Shown here: positions 8,144 to 17,546 of the stretch, piece after piece
Layout: every line of letters starts with the position of its first letter
Position numbering within the stretch: the stretch's first letter is position 1
Assembly (NCBI RefSeq): GCF_009208055.1
Contig: NZ_WFKI01000021.1
Coordinates: 1-44,118, forward strand
Reading direction: 5' to 3'
From: Poseidonibacter ostreae
Lineage (GTDB): Bacteria; Campylobacterota; Campylobacteria; Campylobacterales; Arcobacteraceae
DNA: 44,118 nt
Position numbers and translations under genes: made by a program
Notes under the pieces: generated by a model
Told to the model about the DNA's origin: nothing
The model's input: only the letters and a program-made list of their open reading frames with translations
Databases searched by the model: none

Positions 8144-9316
8144 TTAAAAAACAAAATCTATTACAAAAGAATAGATATTAGAGTTTGAATTTTCATAATC
8201 ACCTGTAGGATTTAGATTAAACCCACCATTAAGACCTCTAGGTCTAATTCTTTGATACTCAAATTTAAAATCAATATTTTGGTTTATATGATATTTAAAA
8301 CCTAGTGTTTTTGTATCTTGAGCAACATTTTGAATTCCTACTAAATAGTTTAAATCATTTGAAATACTATCTATGTTTGTATCTTTAATCATTTTTACTT
8401 TTGCATAGGTAAAATATGGAATTAAAGAGCCAAATCTATATCCTAATGTTGTATAAAAACCAGAGGTACCTAAGTAAAAAGAATCAACTTTTCTTTTTCC
8501 ATATTCACTTGAAAATATATAATTTTCATAATCAATAAATAAACCTAAACCAAAATACTCGGCATTTTTATCTTTCATTTCATATTCACTAGCTAAATCA
8601 TTTAAGTTATATTGTCTTAAACTTGAAAATAGTGTATCTATACTTGAGCTAGAACTAGATATCTTTCCATGTAAATATGAAGCTCTAGCTTCAATATTGT
8701 CATTTCCAAAAGTGAAATTTATTGCTTTTAAATCTTTTATTTCATTTTCAAAAACTTCATTTAGTGTTTGAATTGGAATATCAAACTTTTCTTGTCCATA
8801 ACTTCCTTGAATTGTATAGAAGTATTTGTTGATAATATTTGAGTAAATAAACTCTACCCCATTGTATATATCAAAAGGCATTTGTCCATATACTTCAATA
8901 GGCTCTCTAATCATTAATTTAGAATAACCAATATTATTGTTATTAGAGTTTTTATAATAAGGTAGTTTAATTCGACCTAATTTAAAAATAAAGTTTTCAT
9001 TTGAATCATATTTTAAATAACCCCAATCAATTGCAGGATCTGTATCTCCAAAATCATCTTTTTTGATTATTCCTTGAGATATTAAAGAGAAGTTATCATT
9101 AAATTTGTATGTTGCTTGAGTTCCTACTATACTATCTACATAAGTATTTATTTTTTTTGATGAACCATCTTTACTATGAGGACCTTTTGTATATAGATAT
9201 TTATTATTGTCATTATAAACTCCACCTAATGTTCCAAAAAATTTAATATCAAGATTAGAGTCTTGGGCATTTAAATTTAGAGTTAAAAAAACACATAATA
9301 AAGCAAGAAGTCTCAA
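8144..9316 (-). CDS. Outer-membrane porin-like beta-barrel protein
   Basis: 390 residues with a signal peptide (MRLLALLCVFLTLNLNAQ). The rest alternates polar and hydrophobic residues in barrel-strand fashion, with many Y/F-K/N pairs, and ends in FVIDFVF with a C-terminal phenylalanine, the outer-membrane insertion signature. Motifs such as DWGYLKYDSNENFIFKLGRIKLPYY recall the OprO/P-like and 'porin' families, where a strand carries GRxxxP. Its start lies only two bases after the dynamin-like gene's stop and it precedes the PstS-like protein, so these envelope genes are probably co-transcribed. Confidence 0.8.
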   Translation of the reverse strand: MRLLALLCVFLTLNLNAQDSNLDIKFFGTLGGVYNDNNKYLYTKGPHSKDGSSKKINTYVDSIVGTQATYKFNDNFSLISQGIIKKDDFGDTDPAIDWGYLKYDSNENFIFKLGRIKLPYYKNSNNNNIGYSKLMIREPIEVYGQMPFDIYNGVEFIYSNIINKYFYTIQGSYGQEKFDIPIQTLNEVFENEIKDLKAINFTFGNDNIEARASYLHGKISSSSSSIDTLFSSLRQYNLNDLASEYEMKDKNAEYFGLGLFIDYENYIFSSEYGKRKVDSFYLGTSGFYTTLGYRFGSLIPYFTYAKVKMIKDTNIDSISNDLNYLVGIQNVAQDTKTLGFKYHINQNIDFKFEYQRIRPRGLNGGFNLNPTGDYENSNSNIYSFVIDFVF

Positions 9317-9318
9317 TT

Positions 9319-11352
9319 TTAAACTTCCTCTTTTATTTTTTCTAAATCTTTAATTTTTTGAACATATTCTGCTTCTTTTGATTTTACAAAGTTTATTCTA
9401 TCTTCATTTATATCTAAATATTGTTCTTTTGAATATTTCGCAATTTTAAATAAATAGTTTCTTCTTGAAGTTAAGAAATCTTCGATTTTATCAAAACCAA
9501 AATTTGCTTTTAGTTTTGCTAAAATTTCATCTTCCCTTGGATGTTGTATTGCAAACCTAGTTGGTTCTTTTTTGTATAACTCTTCTGATTCATGAATTTG
9601 TTCTTCAAAGTGTGCAATAGTTGCTTGTGTAGTTTGAATATATGAATACGATAATGCTCCATTAAAGTAAGCAAACTTTTTTCTTAAAGCAGAAATATTT
9701 TCTAAAATAGCTCTATGATATGATCTTAGTACATTTTCATATACTTTTGCAGCAAAGTGTCTTGTATTTGAAAACTCACTATCAGATGCAATTTCTCTGT
9801 GTTTTTTAATAAGCTCATATGGTTCTTGCCATTTTCTTACTTCTGTTTTGATATGTCTGTAAACTTCTCTGAATGCCTCATCCGTATTTAGCTCAACATT
9901 TTTAAGAAGCTTAATTGACCTTTTAAACATTTTATCAATAGTTTGGTCATCATAAAATAGGTTTTTATAAATATTATCGGCATTTATCCAGTAAGTTTCA
10001 AACTGAATTTTTTCAATTTTTTCAGACTTTAAAAATCCTCCTGAAGATTCTTCAAATCTAAAAGCAGGCTTTCTTTGAATATTTTTATAAGTTTCACTTG
10101 CAACTTTTTCCATAATACTTTCAAGTGAGTTATAAATTGTAAATAACTCTTTTGAGTGCTTACTATGAATCTCATCAAATTGTTTAAGTACTTTTTCTTC
10201 ACAAGATTTTAAAACATTACATAAAGCATCATATACTCCAATAATAGTTTGGTACTCTTTGATTAAAATATCACAGACACCTTTTAAATCTTTTTTAATT
10301 GCATACTCTTTTGCTTCTGCTGCTTTTGGTCTCATTTCATGTTCTATAAAATCTAATACTTCTTGAATATTTGATTCTTCTAATAGTTTTAAATTTGATG
10401 ATATATCTGAGTATTTAATCTCTTTTAATTTATTTTGAAAAACATCATATTTTTCTTCAAAGAAATCTAAAGTATTGGCATTTAAATTTTCATTTAAATC
10501 TTTTTTAAAATCTTTTAAAATTGCATCAACCGAATCTTCAATAAGTACAGTTTTTTGTAAGGCTCTTGCATCTAATGCCATTTTAGCTGAGATGGGAGTT
10601 ACTTGTGCAAAATATTTACCAAATTTTTCTGATACATATTTTGTAGTAGTTTCTATTTGCTCTTGTGAAAATTTATCTTTTTGATTTAAAACACATAAAG
10701 ATTTATCTTTAAAAAGTTGCATATACTCTTCTAGAACTTTTGCTTCTGATTGCTTTCCTGCATTATCAATAAGTGTTAGCCAAATAATTCCACCAACATC
10801 TCTTAGTACACTTCTTGTTGTATCTGTATCACTTTGAGATTGTGAGTTAAGTCCAGGAGTATCTACAAAAGATATCTCTTTTAATATATCCATAGGTGCA
10901 TATAAAGTAAGATATTTAATATCTTTCATATCCTCAGACCTTTGGTCTGTAAAATCTGCTATTGCTTCTATTGGAGCATATTCTTGAGCTCCTGAATAAT
11001 AAGTGATTTTTAGTTTATACTCTTCTCCATAACTAATAAAATTTACTTTTGAAGTAACTGGAGTAATTCCAGTTGGAAGAATATTTTTTGAAAGTAGGGC
11101 ATTTAAAAATGTTGATTTACCAGCAGAGAATTGTCCCGTTATTGCAACTTCCATTGGAAATCTCGCACGTCTAATTTGCTTTTGTAAAATGCTCTCTAAT
11201 TGTTTTGAAGGAAAAAACTTTTGATCAAGAAGTCGATCTTGGATTTTTTTAATATCCCCTAATAATCCCTCATCATACACAACTTCAACTTCTTTGTATG
11301 TATTTTTAAACTCATTAATAAAACTATCTAATATTTTTAAATTTGCACTCAT
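9319..11352 (-). CDS. Dynamin-like GTPase, second of a pair (DLP2-like)
   Basis: 677 residues. G1 P-loop GQFSAGKS at 73-80, a threonine-rich switch region (PTGITPVTSKV), G3 DTPG at 164-167 and G4 NQKD at 223-226 define the GTPase; the remainder is long and helical, ending in a Lys/Glu-rich coiled-coil-like stretch. Bacterial dynamin-like proteins remodel or tether membranes. It starts on the last base of the upstream dynamin gene. C. jejuni carries an equivalent pair (Cj0411/Cj0412) after frdCAB, which form a hetero-oligomer that tethers membranes. Assignment as the Cj0412 partner follows order and size. Confidence 0.88.
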   Translation of the reverse strand: MSANLKILDSFINEFKNTYKEVEVVYDEGLLGDIKKIQDRLLDQKFFPSKQLESILQKQIRRARFPMEVAITGQFSAGKSTFLNALLSKNILPTGITPVTSKVNFISYGEEYKLKITYYSGAQEYAPIEAIADFTDQRSEDMKDIKYLTLYAPMDILKEISFVDTPGLNSQSQSDTDTTRSVLRDVGGIIWLTLIDNAGKQSEAKVLEEYMQLFKDKSLCVLNQKDKFSQEQIETTTKYVSEKFGKYFAQVTPISAKMALDARALQKTVLIEDSVDAILKDFKKDLNENLNANTLDFFEEKYDVFQNKLKEIKYSDISSNLKLLEESNIQEVLDFIEHEMRPKAAEAKEYAIKKDLKGVCDILIKEYQTIIGVYDALCNVLKSCEEKVLKQFDEIHSKHSKELFTIYNSLESIMEKVASETYKNIQRKPAFRFEESSGGFLKSEKIEKIQFETYWINADNIYKNLFYDDQTIDKMFKRSIKLLKNVELNTDEAFREVYRHIKTEVRKWQEPYELIKKHREIASDSEFSNTRHFAAKVYENVLRSYHRAILENISALRKKFAYFNGALSYSYIQTTQATIAHFEEQIHESEELYKKEPTRFAIQHPREDEILAKLKANFGFDKIEDFLTSRRNYLFKIAKYSKEQYLDINEDRINFVKSKEAEYVQKIKDLEKIKEEV

Positions 11353-13700
11353 TATTTTAGTCCTTTAATATTAGTAGAAATTTGATCTAGATTTTTTATT
11401 TTTTTATGAATATCAATAGATAAATTTGCTCTATTTTTATCATTATCTTCGAAAGATTCAATTTGTTTTTGTAAAATGTTCTCTTCATCTTGAAGTTTTT
11501 GTTTAACTCTATTTAATGGTGCGTTTAATGTTTCAAAAAATGTTTCAACTAAATGGTTTGAAACTTTATTTGCCTTAGTTTTTATATTTTGTTCAATACC
11601 CTCAAATTGACCTTTGATAAAGTTCTCTATTTCTCTATCAAGCTCATTTAATTTAGTAGCTTTTGACTTAGAAACAGCTCCTGTTATTTGAGAAATTAGA
11701 ATCTCATTATTAGAAGTTAAAAACCCTGATTTAAAGTCATCTTGAAAAAATCCTCTTGCATCAAAGTTATCATTTTTATGACCCATTACAAAACCAAAAT
11801 CTTGATATTTTTGCTCACATTGTTCACCAATACTTTGTGATTTTACAATAAATTTATATCTGTAATCTCTAATAACATCAATAATTCCATCTTTAATTGC
11901 TGTTTCAACAATAACTTTAATTCTAGAGTTTTCAGGTCTTTTTTTTGTTTTTTCAAAACTATATCTAACATCTGAAATTACTCTTTGTTTTATAACAGTT
12001 TGAAGATCAACTAATTCACTTTCTAAAAAAGTTTCAAGTGATTCTATATAATTCTTAGCATCATTTTTATAATAAATAATATCTTCATTCATTGCATCAA
12101 ATATTCTTTTATTTACTATTTTCTTCTTTTCAAACTCTTTTAACTCAACTTCCAACTCTTCTTTTGATTTTGATAAAAGTTTTAATTCATAGTTTAAAGA
12201 TAGATTTTTTTTATCTAATGTTTTTAAAAGCTGTGTTTTAGCAGATTGGATGATAATTTCACCCTTTTGTGAACTAGAACCAAAAAGTGTTTCATTTAAA
12301 TAGTTTTCAATCTCTAAAATACCAGTATCTTCTAATGTAAATCCTGCATCTAAGGCTTCTTGTTCTCTTCCTGTTCTATGTAATAAAGCCATTTTTCCTG
12401 AGATTGGAATAAACTTAATTGTTTTTAAAATATAGTCAAGTTGTGAATCTTTATTTTGAGCTTTTAATTGTTTTTCTATTGAAGATTTTGTATAAGAGAT
12501 TACTTCATCTAATTGCTCTTTTGAAACAGTATCAGCTCTTGTAATTACTACTAATAATTTTGAAATATTTTGATAAAGTAGGGCATCAATTATAAATTCA
12601 ACATCTTTTAGTGTCGCACTTTGAGATACGTTCATAAGATGAAGCATCATGTCACACTGAGATATATACTCTTTTGTAATCTCTTCTCTTTGAATAACAG
12701 GATCATCTAATCCTGGAGTATCCACTATTTCAATACCATCTGATAGAAAATCTAAATTTGAACCTAATTCTACATATTTTACTAGGTTACATTTTTTATT
12801 ACTAGCTTCTGCTGATGTATATAAAGAAAGGTCATTTATTTCAACTTCATCATATCTTGACTCTTTTTTTATATATGTACTTAATTCATCTCCAAATGTT
12901 TCAATTGTTTCATTTACATATTCTCTCATTGATTCAAGTTCTAAAGCAGCTGTTTCAATTTTTCCCCATTCTTGAGTATTCCAATAAAATACTTTTGCTT
13001 TTTCACGAGTATTATGTTTTACAACTGTTAAGTTTGCAGTTTCAGGTACAACGGCACTACCTAAGATTTCTCTACCCATTAAAGCATTTAACATAGTAGA
13101 TTTACCAGCATTCATAACACCTGTGATTCCTATAGAGAACTTTTGGTTATTTAGATAATCTTTTGTTTGAATTAATTCGCTTAAAGTAGTTTCATTTTTT
13201 GTTAAAGATTTTATTTCATCTATAATATTTTCTAAGATAGGTTTTAATTCTTTAAAAGATGATTTCGATTTTTTTTCATTACTATCTTCTAAAATAATAT
13301 CTTCACTATTTATATCTAACTCTTTATGGTCAAAAAGTGAAACTAGTTTTTGATAATCATCATTATTTACAATTTCTGCTTTTTTAAGATAATCAAAAGA
13401 CTCATGCAAAGTATCAATAAACTCTTTTGATTTAGTTTCCTTAATATTTTCAACAATATTATGTTGTAGGTGATTTAACTCACTAATATTAGATGGTGTT
13501 TTTACATTTAATTGTTGACAATAAGTTTTAAATGATGTTAATGGTAAAAATTTATCACAATTTTTTCTAGTCGTGCTTAATATTAAAGCATAAATTGAAA
13601 ATATATCATTTGTTATGTTTGTATCAATAGGTTCAACATCTAAATTTTGTTCAAATGTTATCCCATGATAAAGTAAAAAGTAGTCATTAGCTAAGCTCAT
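11352..13700 (-). CDS. Dynamin-like GTPase, first of a pair (DLP1-like)
   Basis: 782 residues. About 180 residues of helical N-terminal region precede the GTPase: G1 GVMNAGKS at 194-201, switch threonines around 221-225 (ETANLTV), G3 DTPG at 327-330, G4 TRAD at 387-390. The C-terminal half is helical, with a Lys/Glu-rich coiled coil near 510-540 and another near the end. It shares a one-base junction with the downstream GTPase, so equal expression is likely. Order after frdB matches Cj0411 of C. jejuni. A GGGAG ribosome site precedes the start, below a strong hairpin. Confidence 0.88.
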   Translation of the reverse strand: MSLANDYFLLYHGITFEQNLDVEPIDTNITNDIFSIYALILSTTRKNCDKFLPLTSFKTYCQQLNVKTPSNISELNHLQHNIVENIKETKSKEFIDTLHESFDYLKKAEIVNNDDYQKLVSLFDHKELDINSEDIILEDSNEKKSKSSFKELKPILENIIDEIKSLTKNETTLSELIQTKDYLNNQKFSIGITGVMNAGKSTMLNALMGREILGSAVVPETANLTVVKHNTREKAKVFYWNTQEWGKIETAALELESMREYVNETIETFGDELSTYIKKESRYDEVEINDLSLYTSAEASNKKCNLVKYVELGSNLDFLSDGIEIVDTPGLDDPVIQREEITKEYISQCDMMLHLMNVSQSATLKDVEFIIDALLYQNISKLLVVITRADTVSKEQLDEVISYTKSSIEKQLKAQNKDSQLDYILKTIKFIPISGKMALLHRTGREQEALDAGFTLEDTGILEIENYLNETLFGSSSQKGEIIIQSAKTQLLKTLDKKNLSLNYELKLLSKSKEELEVELKEFEKKKIVNKRIFDAMNEDIIYYKNDAKNYIESLETFLESELVDLQTVIKQRVISDVRYSFEKTKKRPENSRIKVIVETAIKDGIIDVIRDYRYKFIVKSQSIGEQCEQKYQDFGFVMGHKNDNFDARGFFQDDFKSGFLTSNNEILISQITGAVSKSKATKLNELDREIENFIKGQFEGIEQNIKTKANKVSNHLVETFFETLNAPLNRVKQKLQDEENILQKQIESFEDNDKNRANLSIDIHKKIKNLDQISTNIKGLK

Positions 13701-13718
13701 TATATCTCCCTAAAATAC

Positions 13719-13756
13719 AAAAAGTTAAATATCAAAGGATTGATACTTAACTTTTT
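13719..13756. terminator. Strong hairpin in the leader of the dynamin genes
   Basis: AAAAAGTTAA and TTAACTTTTT (10 bp) plus TATCAA/TTGATA (6 bp) pair around one mismatch and an AGGA loop. It sits between the frdB terminator and the dynamin start at 13700. On either strand it ends in five T's, so it may be a second terminator, an attenuator or an mRNA-stabilising 5' structure. Confidence 0.6.
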
Positions 13757-13775
13757 ATACAATTACTAATGAAAA

Positions 13776-13801
13776 TACGAAGAGGAAAAACCTCTTTCGT
13801 A
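13776..13801 (-). terminator. Terminator of frdCAB
   Basis: A 10-bp stem with one bulged T (TACGAAGAGG / CCTCTTTCGTA) and a five-A loop lies directly after the frdB stop. On the minus strand it is followed by TTTTC. Confidence 0.7.
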
Positions 13802-13802
13802 A

Positions 13803-14537
13803 TTATCTTAATGCTACTAATTTTCTTCTTAAGTAAGCAATTTTATTTTGTAATGGTAAGTGTTTTGGACAGTGGTCTTCACATGCTAATAAAGACATAC
13901 AACCAAAGATTCCATCATCATCACCGATTAATTCATAGAAATCTTCTGCAGTTCTTTTATCATGAGGATCTACTTCAAATCTAGCAACTCTGTTAAGTCC
14001 AACAGGTCCAACAAAATCTGGTCTCATAAGTTTAGTACCACAAGAAGCAACACAAATTCCACACTCAATACATCTGTCAAGTTCAAAAGTTGCATCAGCT
14101 ACATCTGGATCAACTCTCTCTTCAAGTTTTGTAATATCATTTTCTTCACCATTATCAACAATCCAAGATTCAACTCTTTTAGACATTGCATCCATCCATT
14201 TACCAGTATTAACTGATAAATCTTTGATAAGCTCAAACGCTGGCATTGGCATTAACTGTAAGTTTCCAGTTGGATAGTTTGCAATTAGTGTTCTACAAGC
14301 AAGTGCAGGTTTACCATTTACTACCATTCCACAAGAACCACAAATTCCAGCTCGACATACAAAGTCAAATGATAAATCTGGGTCATACTCTTCTCTAATT
14401 TTCATTAATGCAATAAAAAGAGTCATTCCTGGAGTTTCTTCTAATTTATAATCAACGAAATGAGGTTTAGAAACCTTAGATCGTGGATTAAATTTAAGAA
14501 CTGATATTGTTATTTCTCTACCTTTTTCAATACTCAT
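13803..14537 (-). CDS. frdB: Fumarate reductase iron-sulfur subunit
   Basis: 244 residues. FrdB passes electrons from the membrane haems to the FAD of FrdA through three clusters. The 2Fe-2S ligands are C61, C66, C69 and C81 (CRAGICGSC ... C). C156, C159, C162 and C223 fit the 4Fe-4S cluster, and C166, C213 and C219 the 3Fe-4S cluster (CIECGICVASC and CMSLLACEDHCP). All ligands are intact. It overlaps frdA by one base, and a terminator follows its stop, ending the frdCAB unit. Confidence 0.97.
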   Translation of the reverse strand: MSIEKGREITISVLKFNPRSKVSKPHFVDYKLEETPGMTLFIALMKIREEYDPDLSFDFVCRAGICGSCGMVVNGKPALACRTLIANYPTGNLQLMPMPAFELIKDLSVNTGKWMDAMSKRVESWIVDNGEENDITKLEERVDPDVADATFELDRCIECGICVASCGTKLMRPDFVGPVGLNRVARFEVDPHDKRTAEDFYELIGDDDGIFGCMSLLACEDHCPKHLPLQNKIAYLRRKLVALR

Positions 14538-16522
14538 TATAAGTCTCCTACTCTTTCATTTTTCTCTCTATAGTTCATTGGTAAATCAAATGGCATTAAT
14601 TCATGTTGAATTTCATGTCTATCTTTACCTTCAGCCTGCATTCTTTCTACAGTTTCATCAACTACAGCTTGTCTCTTTTCTGATAATTCATTTTCAATAA
14701 TCATACCCTTAGCACCATAACCTCTAAATGCTGGAGGCATTTCCATAGTCATAATATCTAATTCTTCATATGTGATTGTAGGAAGTGTATCACTTGGATT
14801 TGGCCAAGAAGTTAATGTTCTATTTAACCAATTTGCATCATCTCTTTTTAAGTGATCTTCTCTATAGTGAGCACCTCTTGATTCAGTTCTCTCTCTAGCA
14901 CCTTTAGCAACACATAGTGCAACTTTTAGCATTCTTGGAACTCTATATGCTTCTTCAAGCTCAGGGTTTCCAACTCTTTCTTTAGACTTAACATTAATTT
15001 GTTTTGTTTTAATTAATAGCTCTTCTAATTCATTAACCGCTTCAGCTAGTCTAATTCCATCTCTAAAAATTCCAACTTTTTCGTCCATTAAGTTTTGCAT
15101 TCTATTTTTAATTCTAAAAATATCTTCGCTTCCCTCATAAGCTAAAATCTCATCAAGATATTTATCTTGAGCATCCATAAAGCTTTGAACAGTTTTTGTT
15201 CCAATTACTACATCATTAGAAATACAATAATCAGCAAAATAGTTCCCAACAATCATACCAGCAACAACTGTTTCAGATACTGAGTTTCCACCAAGTCTAT
15301 TAAATCCGTGCATATCCCAACAAGATGCTTCACCACAAACAAATAGACCAGCTAATTTTTGAGACTCACCAGTTGGTTTTGTTCTAATTCCACCCATAGA
15401 GTAATGTTGCATAGGAAGAACAGGAGCCCAACCTTTTTTACCCTCATCAGCAGGATCAATACCATTAAAGATTTGACAGATTTCTTGAACATCTCTTAAG
15501 TTCTTTTCAATATGCTCACGACCAAGAATAGAAATATCTAACCAAATATGATCTCCATATGGTGATGGAACACCTTTACCATTTCTAATATGTTCAATCA
15601 TTCTTCTAGAAACAACGTCTCTTGAAGCTAGTTCTTTTTTCTCAGGTTCGTAATCTGGCATAAATCTATGTCCATCAACATCTCTTAAGATTCCACCATC
15701 ACCTCTACAACCTTCAGTTAATAAAATACCTGATGGTACAATTGGAGTAGGGTGAAATTGAACAGCTTCCATATTTCCTAAAGTTGCAATTCCAGTTTCA
15801 AGTGCAATAGCTGCACCAATACCTTCACAAATTACAGCATTAGTAGTTTGTTTAAATACTCTTCCATATCCACCAGTTGCTATACATGTTCCTTTTGCAA
15901 CATAAGCTTCTAATTCACCAGTAATTAAATCTCTTACAATTGCTCCATAACATCTTTCATTTTCATGGATTAAAGAAAGTGCTTCTTTTCTATCTCTAAT
16001 ATCAACATCATGTTTTAATGCTTCATTAGCAACACCAAATAACATAGTATGTCCAGTTGCATCAGCAGTGTAACATGTTCTCCATTTTTTAGTACCACCG
16101 AAGTCTCTAGACATAATTAAACCATGTCTATCAGCATCTTCTGTTACAGTTGTTTTCTTAGCATTAATAACAGCTTCTCTTGAACCTTCTCTAACTCTAG
16201 TCCAAGGAACACCCCAACCAGCTAATTCTCTAATTGCTTTTGGTGCTGTATGTACAAACATTCTTGCAACTTCTTGATCACATCCCCAATCTGAACCTTT
16301 TACAGTATCAGCAAAGTGTAAATCTTCATTATCTCCATCAGACATCTTAGAGTTTCCTAAAGATGCTTGCATACCACCTTGAGCAGCTGCAGAGTGAGAT
16401 CTTTTAACAGGTACAAGTGATAGTACTACTGTATTTAAACCTTTTTTTTGTGCAGCAACTGCAGCTCTTAAACCTGCAAGTCCTCCACCAATTACAAGTG
16501 CATCACAGTAATTAATTTTCAT
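14537..16522 (-). CDS. frdA: Fumarate reductase flavoprotein subunit
   Basis: 661 residues. This catalytic subunit reduces fumarate to succinate on the cytoplasmic side. GGGLAGLRAA (12-21) is the FAD-binding loop; H43 in RSHSAAAQGG is the covalent FAD histidine, at the same number as in Wolinella FrdA. Other active-site segments are present: HPTPIVPSG, EGCRGDGGILRD, ASRDVVSRR and HYSMGGIRT. Lies between frdC and frdB with one-base overlaps, the gene order typical of Campylobacterota quinol:fumarate reductases rather than the methyl-menaquinol enzymes. Confidence 0.97.
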   Translation of the reverse strand: MKINYCDALVIGGGLAGLRAAVAAQKKGLNTVVLSLVPVKRSHSAAAQGGMQASLGNSKMSDGDNEDLHFADTVKGSDWGCDQEVARMFVHTAPKAIRELAGWGVPWTRVREGSREAVINAKKTTVTEDADRHGLIMSRDFGGTKKWRTCYTADATGHTMLFGVANEALKHDVDIRDRKEALSLIHENERCYGAIVRDLITGELEAYVAKGTCIATGGYGRVFKQTTNAVICEGIGAAIALETGIATLGNMEAVQFHPTPIVPSGILLTEGCRGDGGILRDVDGHRFMPDYEPEKKELASRDVVSRRMIEHIRNGKGVPSPYGDHIWLDISILGREHIEKNLRDVQEICQIFNGIDPADEGKKGWAPVLPMQHYSMGGIRTKPTGESQKLAGLFVCGEASCWDMHGFNRLGGNSVSETVVAGMIVGNYFADYCISNDVVIGTKTVQSFMDAQDKYLDEILAYEGSEDIFRIKNRMQNLMDEKVGIFRDGIRLAEAVNELEELLIKTKQINVKSKERVGNPELEEAYRVPRMLKVALCVAKGARERTESRGAHYREDHLKRDDANWLNRTLTSWPNPSDTLPTITYEELDIMTMEMPPAFRGYGAKGMIIENELSEKRQAVVDETVERMQAEGKDRHEIQHELMPFDLPMNYREKNERVGDL

Positions 16523-17328
16523 TATGCGATTCCTCCAATAGTTTTATTTGTTATTTTGTATTCCATAACTTTTGCAGTAGGAACAAATCTTTCACCAACT
16601 TTTCCAGCTTTTGCATGGTCGTAACCTATTTTCATATAAGCTGCTAATGATAAGAAACCTAATGTTAAGAAGAATATAGTTAATGCCCATTTAACTTTTT
16701 TAAGTGCAATTCTTGTAGCTTTTGGATTTTCTCCGTCAAACCAACCCCATTTAACACATAATCTATAAAGACCAATTGTTCCATGTAACTCAACAGCAAT
16801 TAATAAAAGAATATATAAAGGCCACATCCACTCAGACCAGATTCTATCAGCTGATGCATAAGGACCAATTGCATCTGAATTTGTCATAATGATATATAGG
16901 TGAACAGAACCTAAGAAGAACATAGTAAAACCTGTTCCTGCTTGTGTAAACCAAAGTTTAGTATCGTCATGATCCATATTCTTAGAGTGTGCTTTCATTA
17001 CTTGGTACTGTTTAAAGTTACCAGGTAATTTTCTCATACCTAATCCTGCATGCGCAATAAAGATTACAAATATTACAAGAGCTGTAATACTAACTAAAAG
17101 AGGGCTTCCTCCATCAATTATAAAACTCGCTTCCAATAGTTTTGTAATTGTATACATGAATTCTTCAGATATTAATATCGAAGATACTAGTAACATGTGT
17201 GCCCACATGAATAATGCTAGAAATCCACCTGTAACACTTTGTAAATAGTCAAGTTTAGCAGGTAGTCTACTTTTCTTCCCCTCAACTGTTTTACCTAAAT
17301 AGCCTTCTATAAGGTTACTCATATTCAA
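16522..17328 (-). CDS. frdC: Fumarate reductase dihaem cytochrome b subunit
   Basis: 268 residues with five membrane helices. The haem ligands fall at H44, H93, H143 and H182 and the two functional glutamates at E66 (menaquinol oxidation) and E180 (the E-pathway), exactly the numbering known for Wolinella succinogenes FrdC. This supports a menaquinol:fumarate reductase in which proton transfer through the membrane compensates the transmembrane electron flow. It is the first gene of the operon, with an AAAGGA-type ribosome site. Confidence 0.97.
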   Translation of the reverse strand: MNMSNLIEGYLGKTVEGKKSRLPAKLDYLQSVTGGFLALFMWAHMLLVSSILISEEFMYTITKLLEASFIIDGGSPLLVSITALVIFVIFIAHAGLGMRKLPGNFKQYQVMKAHSKNMDHDDTKLWFTQAGTGFTMFFLGSVHLYIIMTNSDAIGPYASADRIWSEWMWPLYILLLIAVELHGTIGLYRLCVKWGWFDGENPKATRIALKKVKWALTIFFLTLGFLSLAAYMKIGYDHAKAGKVGERFVPTAKVMEYKITNKTIGGIA

Positions 17329-17364
17329 TCCTTTCCAGTGATAAAATTAATTTTTTATAATAGC

Positions 17365-17370
17365 ATTATA
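17365..17370 (-). promoter_or_regulatory. Probable -10 box of frdCAB
   Basis: TATAAT on the minus strand, about 37 bases before the frdC start. No convincing -35 box is visible; the DNA upstream is T/A-rich. Confidence 0.45.
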
Positions 17371-17453
17371 ATAGCGAAAGGGTACTTCATTTTTGTTTAT
17401 TTCTCTTTGTATTAGAACTGTACAATTTAATAGTGAAGTAGTCGAGAGTTAGA

Positions 17454-17482
17454 AGTAAGAGCCCATTATATGGGCTTTTACT
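17454..17482. terminator. 12-bp stem hairpin between nuoN and frdC
   Basis: AGTAAGAGCCCA pairs with TGGGCTTTTACT (one G-T pair) around a TTATA loop. It is the most GC-rich element of the 218-base spacer. T-runs after it are weak on both strands, so it may be a terminator, a boundary element or part of the frd control region. A 10-base direct repeat, TGTACAATTT, occurs at 17419-17428 and 17484-17493. Confidence 0.55.
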
Positions 17483-17525
17483 ATGTACAATTTTTGATTG
17501 TGTATTTGAAGTATTTATAAAAGGT

Positions 17526-17544
17526 TGTGTTACTTATTAACACA
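17526..17544 (-). terminator. Likely terminator after nuoN
   Basis: TGTGTTA/TAACACA, a 7-bp stem with a 5-base loop, begins two bases after the nuoN stop. On the minus strand ACCTTTTATA follows. Confidence 0.5.
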
Positions 17545-17546
17545 CT

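Noticed and set aside
9319..13700. Dynamin pair as a phage-defence system
   Set aside because: No toxin, nuclease or other defence gene is near, and the synteny with frdCAB matches a housekeeping membrane role in C. jejuni.
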